Assembly (NCBI GenBank): GCA_003427395.1
Contig: BFEA01000096.1
Location: 503,564-565,388, forward strand
Source: Chara braunii
Lineage: Eukaryota; Streptophyta; Charophyceae; Charales; Characeae
DNA: 61,825 nt
Direction of reading: 5' to 3'
The notes beneath the pieces were generated by a model. That model saw only the letters and a list, made by a program, of their open reading frames with translations, did no database searches and had not been told where the DNA came from. Of this stretch, positions 35,971-47,064 are shown one piece after another (position 1 is the first letter of the stretch; each line of letters starts with the position of its first letter). A program made the translations under genes and the position numbers.

Positions 35971-36400
35971 TCGCCATGCGACGTCGTACACGCGTCAGAT
36001 ATGTTCGCCATGCACGACTAATGATCGAAACCACGAAAGTCGCGAGCTACTGACTTATGCTGACGTCATCATCCTATTCTTGACGTCTGCATATGGCACT
36101 CGCCTGCGGCCCTCGCGGGTAAGCTCGCAAGACGCGCCTGTCGAACACATCTGATGCGTGAACGACGTCGCATGGCCACTAGTCCTCACGTTGTCATGCG
36201 ACGTTGCACACGCGTCGGATATGTTCGCGACGCGCGTCTACTAATCACAACCATGAAAGCCGCGAGTTATTCACATATGCTGACGTCATCATCTTGTTTA
36301 TGACGTCTACACATGACACCGGCCTGCGGCTTCACGGTTAAGATAACTACACGCGCCAGACGAACACATCTGACGTGTGGACGACGTCGCGTGGCCATTG
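35971..36400. repeat. Tandem duplication of about 221 bp carrying TGACGTCA
   Basis: ATGCGACGT-G-ACACGCGTC occurs at about 35976 and 36197. Each copy contains the perfect palindrome TGACGTCA (about 36060 and 36281) inside GCTGACGTCATCATC. TGACGTCA is the bZIP/CRE-type site. No associated gene is evident. Confidence 0.85.
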
Positions 36401-37344
36401 GTCCTCACATCGTCAAGATCGCATGCGGTCTGCCTATCACCGGTCTCGACGTCCTTCAGATCTTGTGCCGATCAACTTGGTGATCCCGTATGCCTCCCAT
36501 CGGAGCGCTTCGGGCCGAACTCTCACAACACCGACGAAGCCATGGACTTTGCGTCAAACTTCTCCTTTGCGAAGACCCGCCGCCCGCCGCCAAGATCCAT
36601 CGACCCGTATTGCACGCTCAGCCAGCATGGAGGAAGCCACCCATCCCCGGACGTCACAAACCTCACGCGCATAGGCGACATTTCGCGATGACCCATCACG
36701 CACCCCCAAGATGACAAGTACCATCATGCACCGCCGCGCACATCCTCGGACCACCTCTACTCATGCAGCATCCCATCGGAAACACCAAGATCGCCCGCCG
36801 TGAGCGGTAACCTGCATACCCAATGTCCTCGCAGTAGACGCTTCGTAGATTGGCTTGGAAAGTTGTAGGGATGTAGCCCTATGGACTTCGACACAGGCGT
36901 TCGATATCGCCAGCAATACCTCCGCAACCACCACGAAGGCACATTGAGGGCACGCCATGCGTGATTGCCTGCTAAAGTGGTATGTCGAGCGAAAAGGCAC
37001 TGTTTGTACGACACACCACATCGCCACGATCGCGCCGCCTTGAGAACATCATAACCACACTGCAACCGTGAAGTTCCCCATCAAACTAGTGAGAGCAACG
37101 CCATATGACGTGGAGGATACAACGCGAAGTCATTCGAATATGGCGCACTCCGACGTGGACATTGCACGCGCAGACGACGGCGGGAACGTCGCTAATGTAC
37201 AACCATATGAAAGTGCCTCTGATCCACAATCGAAGATGAGCAGGGGATGGCGCTCCCGGCTGTTGCGCGTATTTTTTCCCGTGTCGAAGGGGGGAAGGAT
37301 ATCATCTCACATGATACTTTAGTTCCGCCTCATTCCAAAGTGTT
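36401..37344. other. Noncoding interval
   Basis: GC-rich sequence with no recognised gene or repeat. Confidence 0.45.
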
Positions 37345-38660
37345 TGATGTAGTTCGGATGAATCCGAACCACATCCCTCCTGGAGAACCAAAGTCTCATG
37401 GGGAACGAATAACGACGGGACATAACATCAACTTCCTCCAGACTCGGATGAATCCGAACCAAATCCCTCCCGGAGAACCGAAGTCTCATGGCGAACGGAT
37501 AACGACGGGACAGGGCATTGACTACCAATTAAATATGATTCGGATGCATCCGAACCAGGCTTCTCATGACATTTAACTTTGAAAAATTGTAGCACGCAAC
37601 AGACGTGGAGAATAAAATTCTCCACGCTTTCGCCCCCCTACGGTTCTGCTTGCTTCTAAATCTCGGATGTATCTGAACCATAGCCGAAAATGCGCAAGGG
37701 ATGGCACTTTCGTCTTTTGTGCGTATCTCCCTTTAGAACATGGGAAGGGTGACGAGGGACAGAACAACTACTTCTGGCGTTCCTCCAGGCTCGGATGAAT
37801 CCGAACCAAATCCCTTCCGGAGAACCGAAGTCTCATGGCGAACGGATAATGACGGGACAGGGCATTGACTACCAATTAAATATGATTCGGATGCATCCGA
37901 ACCATGCTTCTCATGAAATTTAACTTTGAAAATTTGCACCACGCAACAGACGTGGAGAAGAGAATTCTCCACACTTTCGCCCCCCTACGGTTCTGCTTGC
38001 ATCTAAATCTTGGATGTATCCGAACCATAGTCGAAGATGTGCAAGGGATGGCACTTCCGTCTTTTGTGTGTATCTCCCTTTAGAACATGGGAAGGGTGAC
38101 GAGGGACAGAACAACTACTTCCGTTGAAGGAATTTGTAAATTATGAAAAGGATTCATCCGTTCCTGGCTCGGATGAATTCGAACGACAACCATCGTAGTG
38201 AACCGAATTCACACGGGCCATGGCTAACTACCGGGCAGGCCTTCGACTTCCAAGTAAGTATGAATCGGATGCATCCGAACCACGCTTCTTGTCATGAAAT
38301 TTAACTTTGAAAAATTGCAGCCCTCAACAGACGTGGAGAACAAAATTCTCCCCGCGTTCTCCCCCTTACGGTTCTGCTTGCTTCCACTTCTCCAGTGTAT
38401 CCGAACCACAGCCTAAGACGCACACGGGATGACACTTCTATGTTTTCTGCATATCTCCCATTATAACATGGGAAAGGGTGATGAGGGACAGGGCATCAAC
38501 TTCTGATGAAGGAACTTGTAAATCATGCAAAGAATCCATCCGTACCAGGCTCGGATGGTTAGGAGGGAATCTGTCCCAGCGAACTGAAGTCTCGTGGGGA
38601 ACGCATGAATCGGATGCATCCAAACCATGCTTCCTGACATGAAGTTTAATTTTGAAAAAT
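37345..38660. repeat. Tandem array of about 350-390-bp units with several palindromes per unit
   Basis: CTCGGATGAATCCGAACC or a decayed form recurs at about 37353, 37444, 37793, 38158 and 38549. It is followed by GGAGAACCGAAGTCTCATGG, GGATGCATCC (37539, 37886, 38264), AATTTAACTTTGAAAA, CAACAGACGTGGAGAA and GGTTCTGCTTGC. Unit lengths are about 349, 368 and 390 bp. The array is noncoding. Confidence 0.85.
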
Positions 38661-39124
38661 TGCCGCACACACTGGATGTGAAGATTCGTTGTGTGTTACA
38701 GAGCCCCCTTGTCTCCTTCGTTACGACCATTTTTGTATCATCAAATTTCTCTGAATGGGTGGCTCTGTTTACATGTGCATATTCCCAGTTCGCACTGTTT
38801 TCCCTGCTAAAGTTGGTCGTGTCATCACTGTCCGCGTCTTTTCCATCATCCTCAACACTTCTGCGTCACGACTCTGTCTACACGCATGTCGGTGTCCAAA
38901 CGCGCATGTGTCAAATGTACTGTTCACCCCGATTGAGTATCATGAGTCAATGTCTATGCATGGCGGTGCTGAAATCCACATGTGTCATATGTATCCTGCT
39001 GTGCTTGGATGTTGGCCAGAAGACCCCTTTGTTAACGTCAACCGCGCATATAGACACGCATGAGCCACCTCACACTAGCCTTTGCTGGGTGATAGACGCT
39101 GCAATCGCCAGTTCTCAGGGGTCT
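38661..39124. other. Noncoding interval
   Basis: No gene or repeat was recognised, apart from short local similarities. Confidence 0.4.
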
Positions 39125-40660
39125 TTTCTGTCTCGGATCCATCCGAAGATGACAGTTGCATGACCTTGACCACACTCGTCGTTATGTAGTCGATTTCCCC
39201 CGTACTCGCTAACTAGACACCTTGGAGTTGCTTGCTTGCACCCCTTGCGAGCTCGCGAGGTTCCCAAACAGTGCTCCGCCTTTTAACCCATCTGTCCGCG
39301 TGCTATATTGTCGTCAAACATTGTGCCCATGTCTATAGCCCGCCTATGCACCGGCCGTAGTCTGGTAGAAAGTGACGTGAGTGTCGTCGAAAGACGCTAC
39401 AATCATGCATGTCCTCCGGGTCTTCTTATTCCTTGGATCCACCCGAAGTTGTCGACCTCAATACCTTCTTCCCTTTCGTCGCCAGTAATCGTCGCCGGGC
39501 CAGCACCTGCACATCAAGAATCAAGAGCACATCCCAATTGGAACATCGTCGGGTCCTTGCGTTGTCGACTCCCACATGATGACTACAGTAAACGGCGGAA
39601 GGATAGCCGGTCTGCCTTTCCGATGTGGATCTAACGGTGGATTGCGTCAAATCTGCTCTCAAAGATCCACATCGGGGATGGGGGCCAGCAATCGACCACT
39701 GCTTGCTTGTAGGGCATCATATGATGTGTCGATATAACCGACATCCAGAATTGTTTGGTGAGCATCTAGTGCTACGCCAATAAGTTCCAAACACGGCCGC
39801 AAAGTCCCCTAAGAGTGTTCGTCGTCGGTTCCTCGCGTCGTCGACTCCCACATGATGACTACAGTAAACAGCGACAGGATGGCCGCTCCCCCTCTCCGGA
39901 ATGGATCTAACGGTGGATTGCGTCAAATCTGCTCTCAAAGATCCACTCCGGGTAGAAGGCCTTGCAATCAGCCACAACTTGCTTGTAAGCCATCATATGA
40001 TGTGTCGATACAATCGACATCCAGAACTGTTTGGTGAGCATCTAGTGCTACCCCAATAAGTTATGAACACGGCCGCAAGTTCCCCTAAGAGTGTTTTTGG
40101 CACTCGAAAGCTCTGACCGCCGACTGTTTGGCACTTCATGAAGGTGGTCATTTCCACCCTACGCAGAAGGCTCATGATCACTTCCATTGCTTATATAGGT
40201 GTCGATGGGTGCTCGGCGTTGCATACATGTAGTATTGTTGGCCCCCGCTGCAGTCATGCACATCACACGAGACAGTGGTGTCTCGGATGTTTCCGGCATA
40301 AGGACATCTCTTCCGCTTCTTCATTCGGAGAATACAACTGCCTCGGCTCTGATTTAGGTCTGTCTCGGATCCATCCGAAGTTGACGGTTGCATGACCTTG
40401 ACCACACTCGTCGCCGGAATGCGTCGTTGGTTTCGCAAGGACGATGCTTGACCACAAAACAACCAGTGTCATTCGGTCTGTGCGACTCGCTAACTGGACA
40501 CCTTCGAGTTGCTTGCTTGCTAACCTTGCGAGCTCGCGAGGTTCCCAAACAGTGCTCCGCCGTTTCAGCCATCTGACCGCGTGTTGTTTCGCAATTGCTT
40601 GTGATAGTAATCGGATACACTGTCGTCGAACATTGTGCCCATCTCCATAGCCCGCCTTTC
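39125..40660. repeat. Long direct repeat, spacing about 1.24 kb
   Basis: A block starting TCTCGGATCCATCCGAAG and continuing GTTGCATGACCTTGACCAC occurs at 39132 and 40371. Both are followed by GAGTTGCTTGCTTGC, GCGAGCTCGCGAGG and CCATAGCCCGCCT-type sequence (to about 39350 and 40660). The second copy carries extra sequence in its middle. Confidence 0.8.
39563..40105. repeat. 277-bp tandem duplication containing a conserved hairpin
   Basis: GTCGACTCCCACATGATGACT at 39563 and 39840 starts two copies that share ATCTAACGGTGGATTGCG, CATCATATGATGTGTCG and TTTGGTGAGCATCTAG. Each copy contains a stem-loop: arms 39620-39632 and 39663-39675 in copy 1, and 39896-39908 and 39939-39951 in copy 2. Confidence 0.85.
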
Positions 40661-41304
40661 GACCTTTCGACCCGGTGTTGTTTTCATTGCGTTGTCCCAA
40701 TTTCGTGGTTCTCAATGAGTCGACGCATGTCTTTCGCTTCTTCATTGGCAAAATCCAACAACAGGCGGGACTCTGATTTAGGTCACCATCTGTTGTTCTG
40801 TTCGCAGGGGGACATGTGCTTCTCGACACATGCTTCGATGGTGTACTGCGACGATGGTCAATCAGGATTTCTCTCCCGCGCTAGCTTGGTTGTCGTTATG
40901 CTTCCAGCGGTGATGGGCAGGGAAGGGATTTATCATAGGCGATGGAGTTCCAAGCATTACCCATAGTACTTGGCCTCGACTGCTGCCATGTACTTCCTCA
41001 ACAAAAAGACTACGTGACTCAGACCCTCAGCGTCGATGGAAGAGAACGCAGTTGACGAGTTCCACCGCGCATTCATACTTATGTTCTTGCGTGCTTGAAG
41101 TCCACGTTGGAACAGGAGGCGGGGGCCTGCTTTCTGGTGTTCATTGTGTATCTCGTGTTGCTTCATCGTGTTCTGAACTGACCGATATAGGGATGTGGAG
41201 CTCCATACCCGAGGGGAATCTTGGTGAATGTAGTTATAGTGGAACGGAATATGTGAATAGTGTGAATAACTGCACTACTCCCACTTCATTGTTGGGAGTT
41301 GACG
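40661..41304. other. Noncoding interval
   Basis: I see no recognisable gene. Short frames here lack any family signature. Confidence 0.4.
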
Positions 41305-41696
41305 ATGACAAGCAAATAAACTTAAATTTTGTCAAGCTTTGAGACGAAATTCAATGAACATTATAGCGTCCCCCTTGGAAGGGATGCATAGGAGTGACAC
41401 GAAATAGATTTTTGCAGAGGCTCAAAGGGACGCGTAGGAGTGACACGAAAAAATCTTTTATGGAGTGTAATTGAAGAGTAGGATACATCCGAATCAAATG
41501 TTTCGTTATTCAGATGCTGAAAATGATGACAAGGACTATGTGTTGAGGAATTTATCATAGTTCGGCATTTCAACAACCGCACATCATTAATTCAAATATC
41601 CTCAAGACAATTAACAAGTTGAACTCATGATATGAACAAATGACAAACAAATAAACTTAAACTTTGTCAAGCTTTGAGACGAAATTCAATGAACAC
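41305..41696. repeat. Direct repeat of about 53 bp, spacing about 336 bp
   Basis: AAATAAACTTAAA-TTTGTCAAGCTTTGAGACGAAATTCAATGAACA occurs at about 41313-41362 and 41649-41695. Between the copies, 41390-41450 repeats TAGGAGTGACACGAAA twice. Confidence 0.85.
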
Positions 41697-42119
41697 ATTA
41701 GGAGTCACTACTATCACTGATACAATACACAATCATTCTCAAGACAATTGACAACTCATGATAACTTGATTCAGCAGTAAAAAAAATTAAAAACAGACCG
41801 GGTTACCCGGTCCACATATTATGAAGTCGTAACAGTTACAATAGCTTCAAAAGTTTTCACTAAGCAGATAGACAATCATTCTCAATGACAATTGACAACT
41901 TGAAAACTAACGACAGTTACCTGATCCATATATTATGAATTTATAACAGTTACTCCAAAAGTTTTCAATAACCGAACAATTTGCAAGGCTATCCAAATGA
42001 AGCTAAGACTTACTAAGGTATGAAAAATCAACTATACCTTGCAAATTTAAACCGAGCCACACTTTGTACATAACCAAACAGTTTGCAAGGCTAGGACCTA
42101 GCACGAATCAAGAACCCCT

Positions 42120-42322
42120 AGCACCTTATACTATGAAAATTTTAACTAATATGACATTCTAACACAAAACTTCGAAAACTTCGAGACTTGTTACTCAAAG
42201 TGTTAAAAAGTCGAAACGATCAGAAGCAGCCTATACTATGAAAATTGTAACTAATGTGACATTCTAACACAAAACTTCAAAAACTTTAAGACTCGTTACT
42301 GAATGTCAAAAATTTGAAATGA
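42120..42322. repeat. AT-rich tandem duplication of about 105 bp
   Basis: CCTATACTATGAAAATT-TAACTAAT-TGACATTC occurs twice, followed each time by ACACAAAACTTC-AAAACTT. It lies directly 3' of a small minus-strand frame. Confidence 0.8.
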
Positions 42323-42735
42323 TTACAAGAAGCCTCTTCGCAAAGCGTTCACTAACGGTTCCCATGTTGAACCGTCTACCATGCATGTCGAGACTGGAGG
42401 TTGAGGCGGACCTTCAAACTGCATAACGGAAACCGAGAAACCTTCAAATACACCCCCAACATTGAGTAAAGCACGTCTCATGGACAAAAGAGCATCTCCA
42501 GCTTGCAGATAAACGTCTGTAAAATTTTCGAACATACAGTTCTCTCCTCGACGCTCGTATATTCGCATGTCGAAATAGTCAAGATCTGTAAACTTCACCA
42601 TGATGACAAACATTTTCCGTTCTCCCGCTTCATATTTGAGAATTTTCTCATATTGGAATGGAAACGCTCCTCCCTTTGTGATGATCATCATCCGTTAAGA
42701 CACTTCAATTTCAGTGACTACTACATTTTCAGCCA
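42323..42735 (-). pseudogene. Hypothetical protein, interrupted by one stop
   Basis: The frame starts at an ATG near 42735 (MAENVVVTEIEVS), meets TAA, then stays open for 122 codons from 42691 to 42323 (MMIITKGGAFPF, YEAGERKMFVIMVKF, then STWEPLVNALRRGFL). The composition is coding-like, with alternating hydrophobic strands, but I recognise no family. It lies downstream of the DUF7869-like gene on the same strand, in the same AT-richer block. It may therefore be an accessory protein or a later exon of the same mobile element. Confidence 0.4.
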
Positions 42736-43014
42736 TGTCCTTCAAAATGTCAAAATGATTAAAGTCTGCACGCTGCAAATGACAAAAGTTAAAATAATAG
42801 TGTTTCATCAAGGTCAGGATCCAGAGCCTGAGGTTACACTAGGGCGACCCAAAGACCCCCACGTCCAAGGTCGAAAATTGATTCAAAACTCTTGTTGATG
42901 TGAAGCGCGTAATCGAGAGAGCACATATCATTAGACAATTTATTTCATGGAGTCAAGCATGTAGTGCACAGTCCAGTACACCAATTTGTTCTCCTCATTT
43001 AAAGATGACAAGCA

Positions 43015-44300
43015 TCACACTCTCGAAGAGGTAGCCTCCGGCCCGCTCCCTTCTCCGAAAACGCTATGTGTTTGAGCACCGATGTTGTTATCCAAGGCAG
43101 GAGTTGCATTTCTCCTCACTTTCATGGGAATAACAAGACCATTGGTGAATTTCTTGACGGAGTCGCAGCCATTCGTCCTTGTTTGTCTCATCCAAGAAAA
43201 AGCGACGGTTGTCACATGTTGATATTGTTCCCCATGCCCTAGAGTTTTTCTCCATTTTTTCTCCCATGTGTTGGCATACAATTCTTTTAGTGTGCTTGCT
43301 TTCCCAACAGGAACCCAGTACTCCACCTTGAAATGGTTGTAAGTTGGTGAATCTTCGTTCTTGTCAACATCACTGCAAACCTGGCCAACCCAAAATGACA
43401 CTCCTTGAAGCATATCCTCGTCCGATGGTTGCATAATGACGAAATTGTCGATGTGTACATCTTCGAAAGGATCAATGCTCATCTTAGGCTTGTCCTTTTG
43501 AAGACCCATGAACATAGGTTCTTTCTGTAAGTCGGATGCATCCGAATCAGAGCAAGAACTCTTGTCTTCAACGACATGGATGATTTTTGGCCAGAAGTCG
43601 GTAATGGGTGCCGAAGGCACCCTGTTCTCGATAATGTCGTCCGCGTGTTTGACGTGATCTTCCCAATAACGAAAAACCCTATCTATTCTAGCCACCTCTT
43701 CGTCCTGGAAAGTCATCCAAATTTCTCTTTTCTTTTCATAGACTTCCAAAAACTTCTTAACACCCTCCAGACCGTTTTTGTAATCGTCCAAGAACTCCGA
43801 TCGCACCGTCAAAGGGTTGAAAGGTTGTTGTGGACCAGCATAGCCCCCGTTGTCTGTTTGTTTGAACCAGTAAAGAGGACCATCCTTGGGCAACCACTTC
43901 GTGTCTGTGCAATATTCCTTGTAGGACATGACGAGATTATCACCTACCATGTAGAATTTTGGCAAATGATGCTTCAAAATTTCTGTCATGCGCTTACAAA
44001 CATGTGGGTAAACGAGAGCTCTCCAGTCTGCTATCCTATCAAGGAAAATACAGCACGGTGGAGTCTTATGAGACCGTTCCAACAAATGGAAAAACTCATT
44101 CATTGTGTAGGCGTCGTTGTTTTTGAATTTCTTGGAGAAAACACTAAAAGTGACATCGACGACTGTGTGAGTGTGTCCAACTATCATAAAGCCGATTTCT
44201 ATCTCTTTGAAAATCTCAAATTTCACGAGGAGTGTTGCCAACGTGCAGATGAATTTATTCTTGTTTTCTTTAAAGCAGTTGCCAGCTTGGATACGAAGAA
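43015..44300 (-). pseudogene. DUF7869-like (VGHTH-motif) transposase-type protein, N-terminally truncated
   Basis: An open frame of 408 codons (44241-43015), extendable upstream to about 44300, contains AGNCFKENKNKF, then FMIVGHTHTVVDVTFS and FFHLLERSHKTPP. I recognise this as the C-terminal part of the DUF7869-type proteins common in plant and algal mobile elements: Asp-Asn, then VGHTH-x3-D-x2-FS. The usual Asp before NC is Gly here (QAGNC), and the zinc-rich N-terminal half of the family is missing. The rest (WMTFQDEEVARIDRVF and so on) is coding-like. A palindrome of the TTCGGAT family is embedded at 43532 and encodes SDSDASD. Probably a non-functional transposase remnant. The family call is from memory. 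Confidence 0.6.
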
Positions 44301-44401
44301 AAGGCGGTAAATGTTTCCAGAGTTGTCGTTCTGCCTAGATCATCGACTTACCATACCCGAGTTCGTTCACTGAGGACCTCGGCTAGAAAGCGAGATCCCC
44401 G

Positions 44402-44986
44402 GCAACGGCGCCACCTGTCGCGTGCGTCACACAATTCGCCCGTCTGCTGGAATTCCTTTGCAAAAAGGGGGACGGCATCAAGTTCCTCGGGAAAGCGCAC
44501 GCACAAGTCGTGTGGGAGGTTTTGAAGGGTGGTCGCAACGTCATCGCGTTGGAGGGGAATTCGGAGTGGTTGCAATTCACGTTAGATTTCCTGAAAACCG
44601 CGGTCAACTAGGGAGCATACCGCTGCGAGTTCATTACGAAGAGTGAGAAGTTGAGACGCGTTTGGGATCCTTCGACGGACATGTGGTTCAAGCTAAGCGC
44701 CCGGAAAAGGAGCAGGATCTACGAGTTCTCTTCTTGGAGAAGCGTCCTACGAGGGGCACCGACATCGAGTACATGCGTCGCAAGGAACACATGTTGGCGC
44801 TGCTAGACAACTATCACGGCGCCACGTGCCTGAACGCGAAGAACTTCCTGGACCGACTGGAGTTATTGTACTTCGTCGAATCCGAGCCGGTCTTGAGGCT
44901 CGAGAGTTACGGTGCCTTGATCGACGCCGACGAAGAGTCCCTCACCGGTGTTGTCTTCGACACCGCGAGGGAGGGATGACACGGGG
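44402..44986 (+). pseudogene. Second, truncated copy of the methyltransferase-like C-terminal domain
   Basis: The frame at 44402-44730 reads LEFLCKKGDG, FLGKAHAQVVWEVLKGG and NVIALEGNSEWLQF, then TAG (44609-44611) and GAYRCEF. A frameshift leads to DIEYMRRKEHMLALL and LDRLELLYFVES, ending at TGA 44977-44979. Each piece lines up with the minus-strand gene at 25.3-25.9 kb (FLGKPHAQVVWNLL, HVLAVEGD, GAYDCDF, DVEYVKRKE, RLEYVFFNE). It is therefore a diverged paralogue missing its ParB-like part and most of the central region. It stands head to head with the DUF7869-like gene. Confidence 0.6.
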
Positions 44987-45189
44987 GACTGAGGCGATTG
45001 GGACTCAAGTAGGAGTACAAGTGCGGGTACCGAAAAGGCATCAGATAGTGGGCGTGTGTAAGAGCGATCAGTTCTAGTCCTCACATTGCCCACTCGCTCT
45101 CTCCTCTTTCCTCCCAACCTTCTCTCTCTCGCTTTGCTTCCTATCCTCTCGCTCTTAACATCACGTCAAGATCCCTTCCCCTCTTTCTA

Positions 45190-46160
45190 CTGGAGTCCTC
45201 ATGGTGCAGGCCAAGCCTAGCGTGGGCGCACAATCTCGAACCTTCGTGTGAGGGGAGCACGCATAGATCTTCGTGGTATAGTAACTCAGGCAGGCGCGTA
45301 GCTCAGATCTTTGCATCAGGGTAGCACGAGCAGGTGCACTGGTATGGATCTTCATGGTAAGCTAGCACGTGTGGGTGCATAGGCGTATATCCCCGTGGTA
45401 TGGTAGCACGCGCAGGCTTAGAGGGCTGCATATTGGGTGCACGCAGGCTCGGAGGGCCGTGCGCTGAGAGTGTGTGGGCTCGGACAGTCGGGTGTTAAGC
45501 CGTGCAGGTTCGGACGGCACCGTGCTAAGCTCGTATGGGGTTGGATGTTTTCGTGCTAGCCGTGTTTAGTTTTGAACGGCTTTGTGCTATTCGAGTGCAG
45601 AAGTGGGCTGCATTGTGCTAACCTTGTTAAGATTTGAACAGCTTAGTGCTAGCCATGCGCAGGCTTGGGCTGCATCGTATTATCCGTGTTTAGATTTGAA
45701 GGACTACGTGCTAGCCTGATGTAGAGTTGGGCCGCATTGTGCTAGCCATGTTTAGATTTGAAAGGCTTAGTGCTTGGCCGACGCAGGCTCGGTTTGCATC
45801 ATGCTAGCCGTCTTTAGGTTCGGACGGGTTCATGCTAGCTGGACGGAGGGTCAGCCGGCACTGTGCCAGTCGTGTTATGGCTCGGACGATTTTGTGCTCG
45901 GTACACGTAGGTTTGGGATGCCCCCTGGTGCTTACGTGGGGGTTTAAGCGCACGTGAGATGCGATTGTCTTGTGCTAAGCGCGTGCGAGTGGTCGGGTTG
46001 CTTTGGATTGCCTCGTGCTGCCTCGTGCAAGCCGCATGCTTGATCAGGATGCCACACGTTTTTTTGCCCAAGCTGCGTGCGTGATCAAGTTGCTGTGCGT
46101 TGCCTCGAGCCAATTGTGTGCTCTGATTGAGTGTTTGCAAAGGTTGCCATGCTTTAGCTG
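45190..46160. repeat. Degenerate tandem repeats (GTGCTAGCC-GTTTAGATTTGAA type)
   Basis: Words such as GTGCTAGCC, TTTAGATTTGAA and GCAGGCTCGG recur every 45-50 bp, with a higher-order period near 90 bp. No gene is seen. Confidence 0.75.
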
Positions 46161-47060
46161 CTCGCTTGATCAGACTGCCCCGTCTTAATCACATGTCCGA
46201 TTGGATTGTCTCACACTAACAGCGCGACTATCCAGATTGATTTGCATTAGCCGCACATTCATATTAATTCCTTTCCCTGCTAGATATGGAATTGCCTTAG
46301 CTGCACTGCTCTGTCTGCATGCGCAATCCAGCAATTTGCTCATGGGGCGCATTCACGCCCTGGTCCAATACACTAACTGCAGAAGGCTAACACAGATCCC
46401 ATCTTGTTTGAGCGAGTGGCATGTGGGGATATACTCCGTTTCATAACAGCAGGCAGGGGTGTGTATTGCTTGACGGGTGGAAGCGTGGGGAGAGCAAAAC
46501 CTCGAATACACGATCCATTCGCGTGCAAAGGCATGCGCAAGATGTAAATTGAGGAATTCAAAAGGGAACGCATGATTTTGTGTGTGTGTCACGCTATCAT
46601 CACACAGGAAATGGGGCATGTCATGCAAGAGGGAGCGCTCAGGCACCTGTGGGATCAGATCTTACGGGGTAGCATGAGCAACTGGACTCCGCACAGAAAA
46701 GGGGGAAGCTTCGGGCCAGAACCGGTCATGCAGTGTGCCCAGCCGCTTTTCAACCCCAGCCTTCTGTTCACTTACCTATCAGAATTTACTTATTTGTTGT
46801 GCGCTGCAACCTTCGATCAGCTAGATCTCAGCAGCAAAACTCTCGCTTCCTGTCTAGGGTCACTGATCTCCTGCCAGGCCAGGTAGCAGTGAAAAGTCGT
46901 GCTTGCCTAGTCACCTGGCTTAGCGATCTTCAGGAAGTATGATCTATCATGAAATCCAGATGGCTGCATTCAGCCTCTCACTAATTAGCGAGCAGTTGAG
47001 GGTTGGGAGCCGAGACCTACAGTCCCAAACAAAAGAGGATTGTAATCCGATCTGGGGGAC
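46161..47060. other. Noncoding interval
   Basis: No recognisable gene or repeat. Confidence 0.4.
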
Positions 47061-47064
47061 TGTG

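Noticed and set aside
39308-40966. Several 60-190-codon frames on both strands
   Set aside because: They overlap noncoding duplicated DNA, are not conserved in frame between the duplicate copies, and show no family signature.
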